Below, in pieces: positions 16,449 to 25,655 of a stretch of DNA of 63,847 nucleotides. A program made the translations under genes and the position numbers. The notes beneath the pieces were generated by a model that worked only from the letters and a program-made list of their open reading frames with translations, was not told the origin of the DNA and ran no database searches. Source of the stretch: a virus; IMG/VR virus record IMGVR_UViG_3300023241_000001, positions 1 to 63,847 of that record; one strand, given 5' to 3'. The stretch's first letter is position 1, and each line of letters starts with the position of its first letter.

Positions 16449-17468
16449 ATGGCTAAAATATCAAGAGTTGCTCAATTAGCAGGAAAAGTAGAAACTATTA
16501 GTGGAACAGCAGAAACATTAGCAGCAGCACAAGCTACAATACTGTCATATGAGCCAGTGTTAGATGCTGATTTTGAACAGTATAAAAGAAATCCTGTTGT
16601 GAAGCATATGTCTAGGTTTGCTTCTGAGCCTGGTGCAAGGAAAATGTCGCTTGCTTTTAAAGCTGAGTTAATGGGGCCAATATCCGGATCAAAAGGAACA
16701 ACACTACCACTAACGCCGTTTCTTCGTTCTTGTGGATTGTCAGAAAGCCTTTCAGTTGGAACATCTAATATTTATGTTCCTGTATCAAGTAGTTTTGTTA
16801 CCTGTACAGTAGCTAAATACTTAGATGGAATAAGAAAAACAATGTCAGGTTGTGCCGGTAATGTTAAATTTCAGTTTAAAGTTGGTGAACCTGTTTTTTG
16901 TGAATTTGCAATGGAAGGTAAATATTACGAACATAGCGATACTGCACTGTTAACTCCTACATACCCGGAACAAGTTCCTTTAATTTTTATGGGTGCAACT
17001 GTTACTATTGACAGTGATAGTTTAGTAATGGATACTTTAGAAATTGATATGCAGAATGAAGTTGTTATATCTCCTAGACCTCAAGATTCATCTGGTATTG
17101 ATTATGCTAAAATAGTTGGTAGAAATCCACAAATGTCATTTGACCCTGAATTAGTTTCTATTGCTAGCCATGATTTTTATTCAAAGATACTTTCTCGTTC
17201 TACAATGGCTGTAGTGATTAATATGAATGATAGCAATGGAAATAATATTACTTTTTCATTGCCGGCAGTAAGGTACACAGGATTAAAAGAAGCTGATAGA
17301 AGTGGTATTGCGGCGTTAAGTGCTACTTGCGAAATTTGTAAGAATTCAGACGCGGGTAATGATGAGATAACAATTACTATGGGAACATCATCTAGTTCAT
17401 CTAGCTCAAGTAGTTCAAATAGTTCAAGCAGTTCTAGTTCGTCAAGTTCTAGTAGTGAGAGTGCTTAA
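16449..17468 (+). CDS. Major tail tube protein with polyserine tail
   Basis: 339 residues preceded by AAAGGAGG. The body (MAKISRVAQLAGKVETISGTAE..., FLRSCGLSES, then repeated beta strands) matches the style of phage tail tube proteins, and the gene lies two genes upstream of the tail chaperone pair and four upstream of the tape measure. The last 30 or so residues are Ser with one Asn and a terminal ESA. In a polymerised tube every subunit would display a Ser tail, so hundreds of tails would decorate the tail. Confidence 0.8.
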   Translation: MAKISRVAQLAGKVETISGTAETLAAAQATILSYEPVLDADFEQYKRNPVVKHMSRFASEPGARKMSLAFKAELMGPISGSKGTTLPLTPFLRSCGLSESLSVGTSNIYVPVSSSFVTCTVAKYLDGIRKTMSGCAGNVKFQFKVGEPVFCEFAMEGKYYEHSDTALLTPTYPEQVPLIFMGATVTIDSDSLVMDTLEIDMQNEVVISPRPQDSSGIDYAKIVGRNPQMSFDPELVSIASHDFYSKILSRSTMAVVINMNDSNGNNITFSLPAVRYTGLKEADRSGIAALSATCEICKNSDAGNDEITITMGTSSSSSSSSSSNSSSSSSSSSSSSESA

Positions 17469-17478
17469 AAGGATATGA

Positions 17479-17955
17479 ATGCCTAGTAGTTTTAAATGCA
17501 GAATAGATATTGATGTTTCTAATCCTGATTATAGTGATGCATCTATTCCATTAGGTCAAGTTGCTAGAAAAATTGCTGAAAGTTCAAGAAGGAATATACG
17601 CACACAAACTAGCATTAAAGGACACGCATTTAAAGGTTTATCAGTAAAAACAATTAAAGATAAAAGAAGAGAAGGAAGTGACTATCCTACAAGAGCATTG
17701 TATAGAAAAGGAATTATGTATCGTGCAATTCATGTTTATCAAAGAAGTAAAAATGCATTTGAAGTTGGTATAATTCCTAGAGGTAAACCAAAAAGAGATT
17801 TAGTAGGGTATATTCATCAGGAAATATACCCTATAATAAGAGCGTTTTTAGGATTTGATGCAAAATCTAGGCAATGGTCTAAAGAAAGATTTAGACGATG
17901 GATGAAAGAGAGAAAAGAAAAAGCTAAAAGAACTAAATCAACCTATAGTTATTAA
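17479..17955 (+). CDS. Virion morphogenesis / tail completion protein
   Basis: 158 residues, very basic. The pattern FKGLSVKTIKDKRREGSDYPTRAL, then MYRAIHVY...GIIPRG and a Lys/Arg-rich end resembles the phage virion morphogenesis (gpG/tail completion) family in which KG..LY.TG.L..SI is typical. It sits between tail tube and tail chaperone genes. Confidence 0.6.
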   Translation: MPSSFKCRIDIDVSNPDYSDASIPLGQVARKIAESSRRNIRTQTSIKGHAFKGLSVKTIKDKRREGSDYPTRALYRKGIMYRAIHVYQRSKNAFEVGIIPRGKPKRDLVGYIHQEIYPIIRAFLGFDAKSRQWSKERFRRWMKERKEKAKRTKSTYSY

Positions 17956-17966
17956 AGGAGGGTGTC

Positions 17967-18377
17967 GTGGTAGATCCAATCAGTGTCGGAATGACAAAAG
18001 AATACACATTAGAAAAGGATAAAGTAAATCCTACAATTTGGTTAATAGGTCCATTAGACTCTATTATGAAATCAAAGTTTATTTCAAGCTTTGGTAAAAT
18101 TGAGATAAAAGATGATAAACCAGTTTACGTTCAAGGAGATATTGATTATACACAAAATAATTTTACTATCTTAAAATATGGATTAAAAGGATTTAAAAAC
18201 TTCAAGATCAATGGAAAAGAATTAGAGTTTAAAACAAAAAAAGAAAAAGTTTTCAATATTGAAATTGAAGTTGTTGCTGATGAAACTATGAGAGCAATTC
18301 CTTTATTTGTAATAAATGAATTAGCCGCAATAATTTGGGGTGAAAACGAGGTTGGTGAAGATTTAGAAAAAAACTAA
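17967..18377 (+). CDS. Tail assembly chaperone, G-like (pre-frameshift product)
   Basis: 136 residues from a GTG start after AAAGGAGGG. Position between tail tube and tape measure, and the -1 frameshift signal at its last codons, match the lambda G/GT system, in which G and the G-T fusion coat the tape measure during tail assembly. The final codons are GAA AAA AAC TAA. The sequence itself is not diagnostic. Confidence 0.75.
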   Translation: MVDPISVGMTKEYTLEKDKVNPTIWLIGPLDSIMKSKFISSFGKIEIKDDKPVYVQGDIDYTQNNFTILKYGLKGFKNFKINGKELEFKTKKEKVFNIEIEVVADETMRAIPLFVINELAAIIWGENEVGEDLEKN

Positions 18378-18416
18378 TATTGGCAGTTGAGGTGTCAAGC
18401 TTAGGCCTTAATTGCC
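18368..18416 (+). promoter_or_regulatory. Programmed -1 frameshift site with downstream hairpin
   Basis: The canonical slippery heptamer A AAA AAC lies at 18368-18374 in the correct phase, immediately before the TAA of the G-like frame. A -1 slip enters the following open frame through CTA ATA TTG. Seven bases downstream, GGCAGTT (18382-18388) can pair with AATTGCC (18410-18416, one G-U pair), giving a possible stimulatory stem. Confidence 0.85.
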
Positions 18417-18685
18417 ACGATTGTAATGAACATCAAAAGAAATTTCGTGGGTGTAATGGCAAACCAATTCAGCCATATTTAATAGATGGTAAGCCAGCGG
18501 ATAGGTGCATAGCAAAAATGCTACCACCAGAGGTAAAAACGTATATAAAATATTATGAATATTATAAAAAAGGATTGTTACCTTTCCCCGGTAGTGTTGC
18601 ACAGCAACCAGCAAAACTATTAGATATATTCGACATTTTAGAATCAGCTGAGATAAAAGTAATGAACAGTAAACATAAGGTGTAA
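18374..18685 (+). CDS. T-like extension of tail chaperone (made by -1 frameshift)
   Basis: The frame has no ATG or Shine-Dalgarno sequence near its beginning (TTG at 18380 is the only start-like codon). It is expected to be read from the G-like gene by the -1 slip, giving a fusion of about 239 residues (136+2+101). The T part carries Cys residues in NCHDCNEHQKKFRGC and DRCIAKM, possibly a metal site. It ends one base before the tape measure start. Confidence 0.8.
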   Translation, partial: LILAVEVSSLGLNCHDCNEHQKKFRGCNGKPIQPYLIDGKPADRCIAKMLPPEVKTYIKYYEYYKKGLLPFPGSVAQQPAKLLDIFDILESAEIKVMNSKHKV

Positions 18686-18686
18686 T

Positions 18687-20630
18687 ATGGCAGTAGGCGA
18701 TCAAAATTTTACAGTTAGAGCAACATTTGTTGATAAAGCTTCTGGTAAAGTCATAAAAGCTAATGCAGCAATGATTAATTCCATGAAGAAGGTAGGAGTC
18801 CAATTTCAAAAAACTGGGGCTGAAACTGCTATGGCTTTAGATAAAATGGCGCAAGGACATGAAAAAGCAGGAAGGTTTTCAAGATTCCACAACGCTCAAA
18901 TAGGTAAGCTAATAGGATCTATTGGTTCTATGCGTAACATAATACTTGTTTGGATGTTTGCTTTAGGACCATTAATCAATCTTTTTAAATCAGCTACCAA
19001 AGCTATGATGATACAAGAAGATGCTGTAAAGCGTCTTAGCTTTGCTATGGAAATCCAAGGTACTGCTTCTAAATTTATGCAAAATAATCTTAAAGAATTG
19101 TCTGCTGCTTTTCAAGAAACAACTAGATACGGTGATGAAGCAATATTGGAAGTAATGGAAAAATTAATTACTGTAGGCGGAGTTGTACCTTCTAAATTAA
19201 AAAGAGCAACCCAAGCTGTTGTAGATTTTGCAGCAGGGTCCGGAAGAAGCCTATCAGAAGCGGGTGAGCTAATAGCAAAAAGTGCTGTTGGATATACAAT
19301 GCAAATATCTAGGTTGTTCGGAGTTACTATACCTAAAAGCATGTCTGTAGCCAAACAATTTGAAATGGTTCTTGGATTGATAGAAGGAAAGATGGCTGGA
19401 AGAGCTCAAAGAGATATAAAAAGTTATGCAGGTAGCGTAGCGCAGATGGCTAACGCTTGGAGTGATGCAAAAGAAGCTTTAGGTTTTTTTCTTAATAAAA
19501 CATTTCATTTGCAGGCTGGTATGAAAATAATGAAAGATATGTTTGATACGTGGTCTGGTAAAAATGCTTCTACTGCAATGATGGTATTAGATAAAGAAAT
19601 AAGCAAAGTTGATAAATCGTTACAAATTTTAATTAAAACTAGCAAGAATATAAGTGGGAAAAATTTCTTATTCATGAAACCTGATAATCTTACAAATAAG
19701 ATTGCAGAGAAACAACAAGAAAGACTTGCTTTGATAACAAGAAAAACACAGTTAGAAATTCAATCATTTATGGATTCAATTAGACTTAAAGAACAAGGTA
19801 AAATAATAGAAGCAGAACAAGCTAAAATGGCAACACAAAAAGAATGGGCAGATACATATTCAATATTTCAAAGAACTCGAGCTGATTATCAAATAGAACA
19901 ATTAAATCAAGAGTATGCTTTATACCTAAAAGTATTTGAAGATAATGCAGCTAGAAAATTAGAGATAGAGGAATGGTATCAAGCTAAAGTAACAAAATTA
20001 CGAAAGCTTGCGTTAACAGATGCCAAAGATCAATACGATGCTATGGAAGTAATGACGAAATCATTTGCTGTTAATATGCGTAATTCTATGTCTGATGGTT
20101 TTTTTAAGGTTATCAAAGGAGATTTTGAATCATTAAAAGATGTATTAGTGTCATTTGGTGATGCAATGTTAAAAACTATTACAGATATTATTGCTAATTT
20201 AATAATAATGTCAATATGGCAAAAAGCAGCTGGGCTATTAGGATATTCAGGAGGGGTTGTTGGTGCCGTTATTAATGCAGGAACTGCACGCGCTCATTCT
20301 GGTGGGTATATTATGGATTCAAAAAATAGTTTTGGGTATCGAAAGAAGTTTCATTCTGGAGGAGAAGTTCCCGCAACATTACTTGAGGGTGAGGGTGTAT
20401 TAAACCGAAGAGCAATGGGCAATTTAGGTGTAGATAATTTGAATAAGCTTAATCGCGGAGAAGGTTCCGGCGGCGGCGGCGGAGTAGTAAATAATTATTA
20501 TATTCAAACTATTGATGAACGATCATTCAGAGAAAGGTTACAGCAGAACGGAGATATTTATGCAAATGCTTCCGGAAGAAGCATAATGGATAATCAATCA
20601 TTAAGAGGAATTACACAAAAATATGGCTAA
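18687..20630 (+). CDS. Tail tape measure protein
   Basis: 647 residues: helical, with a hydrophobic segment near residues 85-105 (NIILVWMFALGPLINLF) and a second at about 495-540. The C-terminal Gly-rich part includes HSGGEVPATLLEGEGVLNRRAM, a pattern typical of tape measure ends. By the usual rule of about 0.15 nm per residue the tail would be near 97 nm. Follows the G/T frameshift pair, as in lambda-like phages, and overlaps the next gene by 8 bases. Confidence 0.9.
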   Translation: MAVGDQNFTVRATFVDKASGKVIKANAAMINSMKKVGVQFQKTGAETAMALDKMAQGHEKAGRFSRFHNAQIGKLIGSIGSMRNIILVWMFALGPLINLFKSATKAMMIQEDAVKRLSFAMEIQGTASKFMQNNLKELSAAFQETTRYGDEAILEVMEKLITVGGVVPSKLKRATQAVVDFAAGSGRSLSEAGELIAKSAVGYTMQISRLFGVTIPKSMSVAKQFEMVLGLIEGKMAGRAQRDIKSYAGSVAQMANAWSDAKEALGFFLNKTFHLQAGMKIMKDMFDTWSGKNASTAMMVLDKEISKVDKSLQILIKTSKNISGKNFLFMKPDNLTNKIAEKQQERLALITRKTQLEIQSFMDSIRLKEQGKIIEAEQAKMATQKEWADTYSIFQRTRADYQIEQLNQEYALYLKVFEDNAARKLEIEEWYQAKVTKLRKLALTDAKDQYDAMEVMTKSFAVNMRNSMSDGFFKVIKGDFESLKDVLVSFGDAMLKTITDIIANLIIMSIWQKAAGLLGYSGGVVGAVINAGTARAHSGGYIMDSKNSFGYRKKFHSGGEVPATLLEGEGVLNRRAMGNLGVDNLNKLNRGEGSGGGGGVVNNYYIQTIDERSFRERLQQNGDIYANASGRSIMDNQSLRGITQKYG

Positions 20631-21564
20631 TACTAATATACTAACATTAACACCTGAATTTGGTTTAAAAGAAACTATAAGTTTTAATACCAATATAAGT
20701 GATTCTGAAAGTGGCATAGAACAACGCGATGCTTTATGGGATCATGGATTAAGAGATTATAACCTTACTTGTAAATTCCTAACCCAAACAGCAATGAATG
20801 TAATTTGGGATTTTTATATTGCAAGGTTAGGCGCTTATGATTATTTTTTATTAAAAATTCTTACCGAGTATCAAATAACAGATGAAGCATTAGGGTCAGC
20901 TGATGGAGTAACAGCCGCTTTTTTACTTCATAATTTTCCTGTTGATGTTTCTGCAAATAGTTCTTGTACTGTTGGTGGCGTTGCTAATACAAACTACACT
21001 TTAAGCAATAATTTTACCACTGAAAAATCATATATAACATTCAATCCTATTCCGGCAAGTGGCGCGATATTACTTTCTTATGAATATTATTTTAAAGTTA
21101 GGTTTACTGATGATAAATTAACTAGAGAATTAGCCGCGTATCAGTTATTGCATTCCGGTATTAATTTAAAAGAGATTAGGTGGAGTTCTTATAATCCTCC
21201 TGAAGGAAACTTTAGTTCTTCTAGTTCTTCTAGTTCAATGAGTTCCAGCTCATCGTCTAGTTCAAGTAGATCTTCTTCAAGCTCATCTAGCTCAAGTTCT
21301 AGCTCATCTAGCTCAAGTTCTAGCTCATCTAGCTCATCGAGTTCATCTTCTCTTTCATCAAGTTCTTCGAGCTCATCAAGTTCAAGTAATTCTAGTTCAT
21401 CATCAAGCAGTAGTGATTCTTCTAGTTCATCATCAAGTAGTAGCTCATTTAGTTCAAGCAGTTCTTTCAGCTCAAGTAGTTCTAGTTCATCAAGTAGCTC
21501 ATTTAGTTCAAGCAGTTCTTTCAGCTCAAGTAGCTTTAGTTCATCAAGTAGCTCTAGCGGTTAA
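20623..21564 (+). CDS. Distal tail protein (DUF2460-like) with polyserine tail
   Basis: 313 residues. Residues 1-200 match the DUF2460 pattern of GTA gp12-type distal tail proteins (LTPEFGLKETISFNTNIS, SGIEQRDALWDHGLRDYNL, RFTDDKLTRELAAYQL). From about residue 203 to the end there are about 110 residues of Ser with scattered Met, Arg, Leu, Asn, Asp and, near the end, Phe. Family members normally stop near residue 200-210, so the tail is an addition. Confidence 0.82.
   Translation: MANTNILTLTPEFGLKETISFNTNISDSESGIEQRDALWDHGLRDYNLTCKFLTQTAMNVIWDFYIARLGAYDYFLLKILTEYQITDEALGSADGVTAAFLLHNFPVDVSANSSCTVGGVANTNYTLSNNFTTEKSYITFNPIPASGAILLSYEYYFKVRFTDDKLTRELAAYQLLHSGINLKEIRWSSYNPPEGNFSSSSSSSSMSSSSSSSSSRSSSSSSSSSSSSSSSSSSSSSSSSSSSLSSSSSSSSSSSNSSSSSSSSDSSSSSSSSSSFSSSSSFSSSSSSSSSSSFSSSSSFSSSSFSSSSSSSG
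21280..21336 (+). repeat. 21-base tandem repeats in the Ser tail
   Basis: The 21-base unit beginning AGCTCATCTAGCTCAAG occurs twice perfectly (21280-21300, 21301-21321) and a third copy begins at 21322. Each unit codes seven Ser. Consistent with recent slippage. Confidence 0.8.
21427..21534 (+). repeat. 54-base tandem repeat (18 codons) in the Ser tail
   Basis: The block containing CTCATTTAGTTCAAGCAG and TTCTTTCAGCTCAAGTAG appears twice 54 bases apart, adding two Phe per unit. The Phe-interrupted style matches the giant polyserine protein, suggesting sequence exchange between the loci. Confidence 0.7.
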
Positions 21565-21575
21565 GGGGGTTTAAA

Positions 21576-22436
21576 ATGTTGAGTTTATCTGCAACGTTAA
21601 TAGCTATTAAGAATCAACTGCAACATAAGCCGGTAGAGATACATGACATTTATTTAGGTTCGCAAACTGCCGAAGATTCTAATACCCTTCATTTCATTAA
21701 CTTCTATTTTCCATTATATTTTTTTAATTACCTTAGCCATACATCACAACAATATACTCCTGTAGGCGTGTCAAGAAGTGCAATGAAAAAAAGTACACAT
21801 GGCGAGATAGAGCGTGTTGGATACCAAATAGATAATGTCACAAAAGCAATGTCTGTTTATGCAGCAGCTCATGATTTAAGAAATAAACGAATTGTTACAA
21901 GGCTAATATTCAGAGATCATTTAAGTTCTTACTTAGATGCTAAAATAGTTTTTGATGGCTTTATCCAGAATGTATCTTTTTCTAGAAAAAAAATGGCTGC
22001 AAACTGTACCCCCGTTTTAGGGTCATTAAGTTTTGAAACTGGGTGGCCCTACCAAATTGAATGTAATGCAAGATTTGGAGATAGCTATTGTCAAATAGAT
22101 AAAGATGCAGTAGCTAATAAAGTAATAGGTGCAGTTACAGGCGGAACAACTACTACTATTATAGATACTGTTAATTTAGACCAAGCAGATGATTATTGGA
22201 ACTGGGGTATAATTACATTTACTTCAGGAAACAATAATGGTTCATCGAGAAAGATATTAGATTTTGTTTCATCTACGCATACATTAACATTAGATTATGC
22301 TTTAGACGTTGCTCCAACTGCTACTGATGCATTTGCAGTATATCGTGGCTGTGATAAAACATTAAATTCTTGTGATACAATATTTTCTAATACTATTAAT
22401 TATCATGGATTCCATACAATACCTTTAACAAAATGA
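21576..22436 (+). CDS. Tail tip hub protein (DUF2163 / BR0599-like)
   Basis: 286 residues. The C-terminal half has the four-cysteine pattern of lambda gpL/GTA gp13-type hubs: ECNARFGDSYCQID (two Cys) and RGCDKTLNSCDTIF (two Cys), followed by NYHGFHTIP. In relatives these Cys can bind an iron-sulphur cluster. The N-terminal half (IHDIYLGS..., GEIERVGYQIDNVTKAM) is the hub beta domain. Placed between DUF2460 and NlpC/P60 genes, as in gene transfer agents. Confidence 0.85.
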   Translation: MLSLSATLIAIKNQLQHKPVEIHDIYLGSQTAEDSNTLHFINFYFPLYFFNYLSHTSQQYTPVGVSRSAMKKSTHGEIERVGYQIDNVTKAMSVYAAAHDLRNKRIVTRLIFRDHLSSYLDAKIVFDGFIQNVSFSRKKMAANCTPVLGSLSFETGWPYQIECNARFGDSYCQIDKDAVANKVIGAVTGGTTTTIIDTVNLDQADDYWNWGIITFTSGNNNGSSRKILDFVSSTHTLTLDYALDVAPTATDAFAVYRGCDKTLNSCDTIFSNTINYHGFHTIPLTK

Positions 22437-22828
22437 TAGATTTAAATAAACTTATTGGCATCCCTTTTAAATTAAATCATAAAGACTTTAAATTTTGTGA
22501 TTGTAGAGGAATTGTTTATTTATATTATAAATATGTTAAGAACAAAGAGTTACCATTTACTGACGGAAAAAATATAATATTTAGAAATCAAAAAAAAGAT
22601 AAGAATAGAATGGCATCTGTTTTAAATACTTTTGCTGATATAGTAGATATAAATGATATTGATGAAGGAGATATTGTTGTCATCGATAATCATAAACAAG
22701 TAGGATCATTAGGAGTATGCATTAATAATAAACAAATATTACATATGGACGGAGTTGTTGGATCGTGTCTTACTAGATTAAGATATTTAAAAGAATTTAT
22801 ATCATTAATATATAGACCAAATGATTAA
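22433..22828 (+). CDS. NlpC/P60 tail peptidase
   Basis: 131 residues. The catalytic segment FCDCRGIVYLYYKYV near residues 22-36 corresponds to DCWGLV of the family, giving Cys24 as likely nucleophile. GSLGVCINNKQILHMDG near 100-115 supplies the His. Family members at the tail tip cut peptidoglycan during DNA entry. Overlaps both neighbours by 4-8 bases. Confidence 0.82.
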   Translation: MIDLNKLIGIPFKLNHKDFKFCDCRGIVYLYYKYVKNKELPFTDGKNIIFRNQKKDKNRMASVLNTFADIVDINDIDEGDIVVIDNHKQVGSLGVCINNKQILHMDGVVGSCLTRLRYLKEFISLIYRPND

Positions 22829-25655
22829 AAAAATACTTTTACTATTTGCATTTTTTCAGTTTTTCATCGTTACATACGCTTATGCCGGAGTAGTAGGCGG
22901 CGCAATAGGAGCCGCAATTTGGTCGATAGGTGTTATGATAGTTGATTATGCATGGGTTCATCCTTTTATAACTGCTTTCACCGTAGCGTCTATTGCTTAC
23001 TCATTAGCTTCTGGAAGTAAAGCAGATAAGTTAGGTGCATCAGGTTCAAAATATACATCGCGAAGTATAGAAAACACTTTTTCTAATGAAGGAATTGTTC
23101 CAATAATTTATGGAGGCCCAATACTCGTTGGAGGAAATATAATATGGCAGTCTGAACCCGGGACTACTGTACAAAGATTCATCGGTTTTTGTATAGGTGA
23201 AGTGAGTTCAGTAAGTAATATTATTATTGATGAAAAAGATATAGCAACTTTATCTGGATGTAGTTATACAGCATACACAGGAACTTCTACACAAACTGTT
23301 GATGCAAGAGGATCCGCAACAGTTAAAGGATTAAGAGATGTATGCTATGTTGCCGCAACAATAACTGCCGGAGATGATGTCAGTAGTAACCCAACATTAG
23401 GCGCTAAAATAACAGGAAAGAAAGTTGCTCTTTGGGATGCTGGAATACATCAATGGACTGCTTCTAAAGCATTTTCTAAAAATCCATCCGCTATAATTCG
23501 TGATTATATGGGCTTAAGTGTAGTGCTTGGTGGGTGTGGAGTTTCATCAAGCTTCATTGATGATGATAGCTTTGGTGATTTTTACGAGCACTGTGCTGAA
23601 GGTGTGAGCAATGGTTCTGGCGGAACAGAAGAAAGATATGAATTAACTATTGCTCTTGATACAAAACATTCAGCATTAGATAACTTAGCAAAAATGTTAA
23701 TTACTTGCAATGCACAATTGATACGCAGTGGTGCAACTTATAAAATAGTATATGAAAAATCAGGTGAAACATCAGTAATGGCATTTACTGAGGATAATAT
23801 AGATAACGATACATTTAATTATGGGTATGGAAAGTCAGACGAAATACATAATAAAATAGGAGTAGAATGGATATCTCCGTTAGAAATAAAGAACCCTAAA
23901 AGAATAGCATGGGCAGAAGATGAATTAGATCAGGACATAAGGGGAATACGAGAAAGCAAAATCGAAATGTATGGCATCATAAGACAATCTCAAGCATCTA
24001 GACAAGCAAATAAAATATTATATGAAGGTAAGTTAAATGATATTTGGTGTGAATTTGAATCTACGATTGAAGCAATGCATTGTGAGCAATATGATATTGT
24101 TTCAGTTACGCATTCAAGACCTAATTGGGATACTGCATTGTTTAGAATTATGAGTATAACTGAAGCGAATTTTGGGCGGGCTAAATATGTATGCAATGCA
24201 TATAACAGTTCTGTATTAGATGATGGTTTTGGATCAACCTTCGATGATTGGGATTCTGGAAATCCTCCTAACCCATACGAAGCTGTTGTAGATGTTACTA
24301 ATATTGCTTTATCGGAAACTGGATGGGTTAATGTTGATGGAACGTGGGTAGTTGTAGTTGACGTAAGTTGGACTGCGCCGGCAACAAATCGTGATTTATT
24401 AAACAATTATATTATTGAATTAGCAAAATCAGGAGGTAGTTATACTCAATACGGAATTGCAGATAAATCTGCTACTACATTTAGAATAAGTAGCGGATTA
24501 AATAGTGGTCAAACATATAATATTAAAGTTAAAACACAATCAGTAAAGAATATTATATCTACAGGTCGCATCTCAAATCCAATTACATTAGTTGGAAAAT
24601 CTACTAATCCTTCTAATGTTTCTAGCTTCACTTCCTCTTGGGGTAAAAATTTAGAGTTATCTTGGGCAATTGTTACTGATTCTGATTTATCTGGATATGA
24701 AATAAGAGATGAAGATGCTAACTTTGGAACTGATGATGCACATTTAATATATCGTGGGTTAGCAAATAAAAAAGTTTTAATTCCTTCTAGCCGAGCTCCG
24801 GGTACATATTGGTTGAGATCAATAAATTCAAGCGGTAAGTATTCTATTACTTCAGCCCAAATAACTCCGGTAAATGCTGCCCCGGCGATCCCATTATCTT
24901 TAACTGCTGATATTGTTTTTAATATAGCACGTTTATGCTGGACTGATGATACCGCAACTGATATTGAATACTATGATGTATATTATTCTAAAACTAATGC
25001 TTGGGCTGGAGAAGAAAAATTATTTGGTAAAGTACCGGGGCGTAACTGCACAATACAAGGTGAAAGCTCACAGAATGGAATGTCAGATGATAATGGCGCG
25101 GCAAATACTGATTACGTTACTGATTTAGATTTAGCCGGTTGGGGGCCTGATTATTGGAAAGGAAGTTACATAGAAATAATATCTGGTACAGGAGTAGGTG
25201 AAGAATTAAAAGTATCAGCGTATGCTACAGCTACAGGTAAGTTTACTATGGATGATAATTGGGTAGCACCTCCTGATACAACTTCTAAGTTTTTTTTACA
25301 TCCTGTTAGGTACTATAAAGTAAGAGGTGTTGATGGTTTTGGCGCAGGAAATTTTACATCAGCTGTAGAAGTAAAATATATAGAGTTTACAGAAGGTATG
25401 CTTGGCGATCAAATCATAACCGCGAGGAAAGTTTATGCCGGAGAAGTAATAACTTTATCAGCACAAATAAAAGATGCAATTATTCAAAATGCTCATATTA
25501 TCGATTTGTCTGCTGATAAGATAACAGCAGGTAGCTTGACAATTACAGTTAATGTTGGTAGTGCTGGAAAAATAGTATTAGACGGTGCTAATGATGTAAT
25601 AAAAGTATATGATGCATCAAGCATACTAAGAGTTGAGCTAGGCAAATTATCATGA
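22821..25655 (+). CDS. Central tail fibre / host-specificity protein J-like
   Basis: 944 residues. The N-terminus (MIKKILLLFAFFQFFIVTYA) is signal-like, followed by a Gly/Ala hydrophobic stretch and NEGIVPIIYGGPILVGGNIIW, as in gpI/gpJ and GTA gp15-type proteins. Around residues 490-700 there are fibronectin type III-like domains (TNIALSETGWVNVDGTW..., NLELSWAIVTDSDLSGYEIRD). The C-terminus has the ITARKVYAGEVITLSAQ ... ADKITAGSLTI repeat style of J-type tips. It forms the tail tip and contacts the host. Confidence 0.87.
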   Translation: MIKKILLLFAFFQFFIVTYAYAGVVGGAIGAAIWSIGVMIVDYAWVHPFITAFTVASIAYSLASGSKADKLGASGSKYTSRSIENTFSNEGIVPIIYGGPILVGGNIIWQSEPGTTVQRFIGFCIGEVSSVSNIIIDEKDIATLSGCSYTAYTGTSTQTVDARGSATVKGLRDVCYVAATITAGDDVSSNPTLGAKITGKKVALWDAGIHQWTASKAFSKNPSAIIRDYMGLSVVLGGCGVSSSFIDDDSFGDFYEHCAEGVSNGSGGTEERYELTIALDTKHSALDNLAKMLITCNAQLIRSGATYKIVYEKSGETSVMAFTEDNIDNDTFNYGYGKSDEIHNKIGVEWISPLEIKNPKRIAWAEDELDQDIRGIRESKIEMYGIIRQSQASRQANKILYEGKLNDIWCEFESTIEAMHCEQYDIVSVTHSRPNWDTALFRIMSITEANFGRAKYVCNAYNSSVLDDGFGSTFDDWDSGNPPNPYEAVVDVTNIALSETGWVNVDGTWVVVVDVSWTAPATNRDLLNNYIIELAKSGGSYTQYGIADKSATTFRISSGLNSGQTYNIKVKTQSVKNIISTGRISNPITLVGKSTNPSNVSSFTSSWGKNLELSWAIVTDSDLSGYEIRDEDANFGTDDAHLIYRGLANKKVLIPSSRAPGTYWLRSINSSGKYSITSAQITPVNAAPAIPLSLTADIVFNIARLCWTDDTATDIEYYDVYYSKTNAWAGEEKLFGKVPGRNCTIQGESSQNGMSDDNGAANTDYVTDLDLAGWGPDYWKGSYIEIISGTGVGEELKVSAYATATGKFTMDDNWVAPPDTTSKFFLHPVRYYKVRGVDGFGAGNFTSAVEVKYIEFTEGMLGDQIITARKVYAGEVITLSAQIKDAIIQNAHIIDLSADKITAGSLTITVNVGSAGKIVLDGANDVIKVYDASSILRVELGKLS

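Noticed and set aside
18380-18685. Independent gene starting at TTG 18380
   Set aside because: There is no ribosome site before the TTG, while a canonical -1 slippery heptamer feeds this frame.
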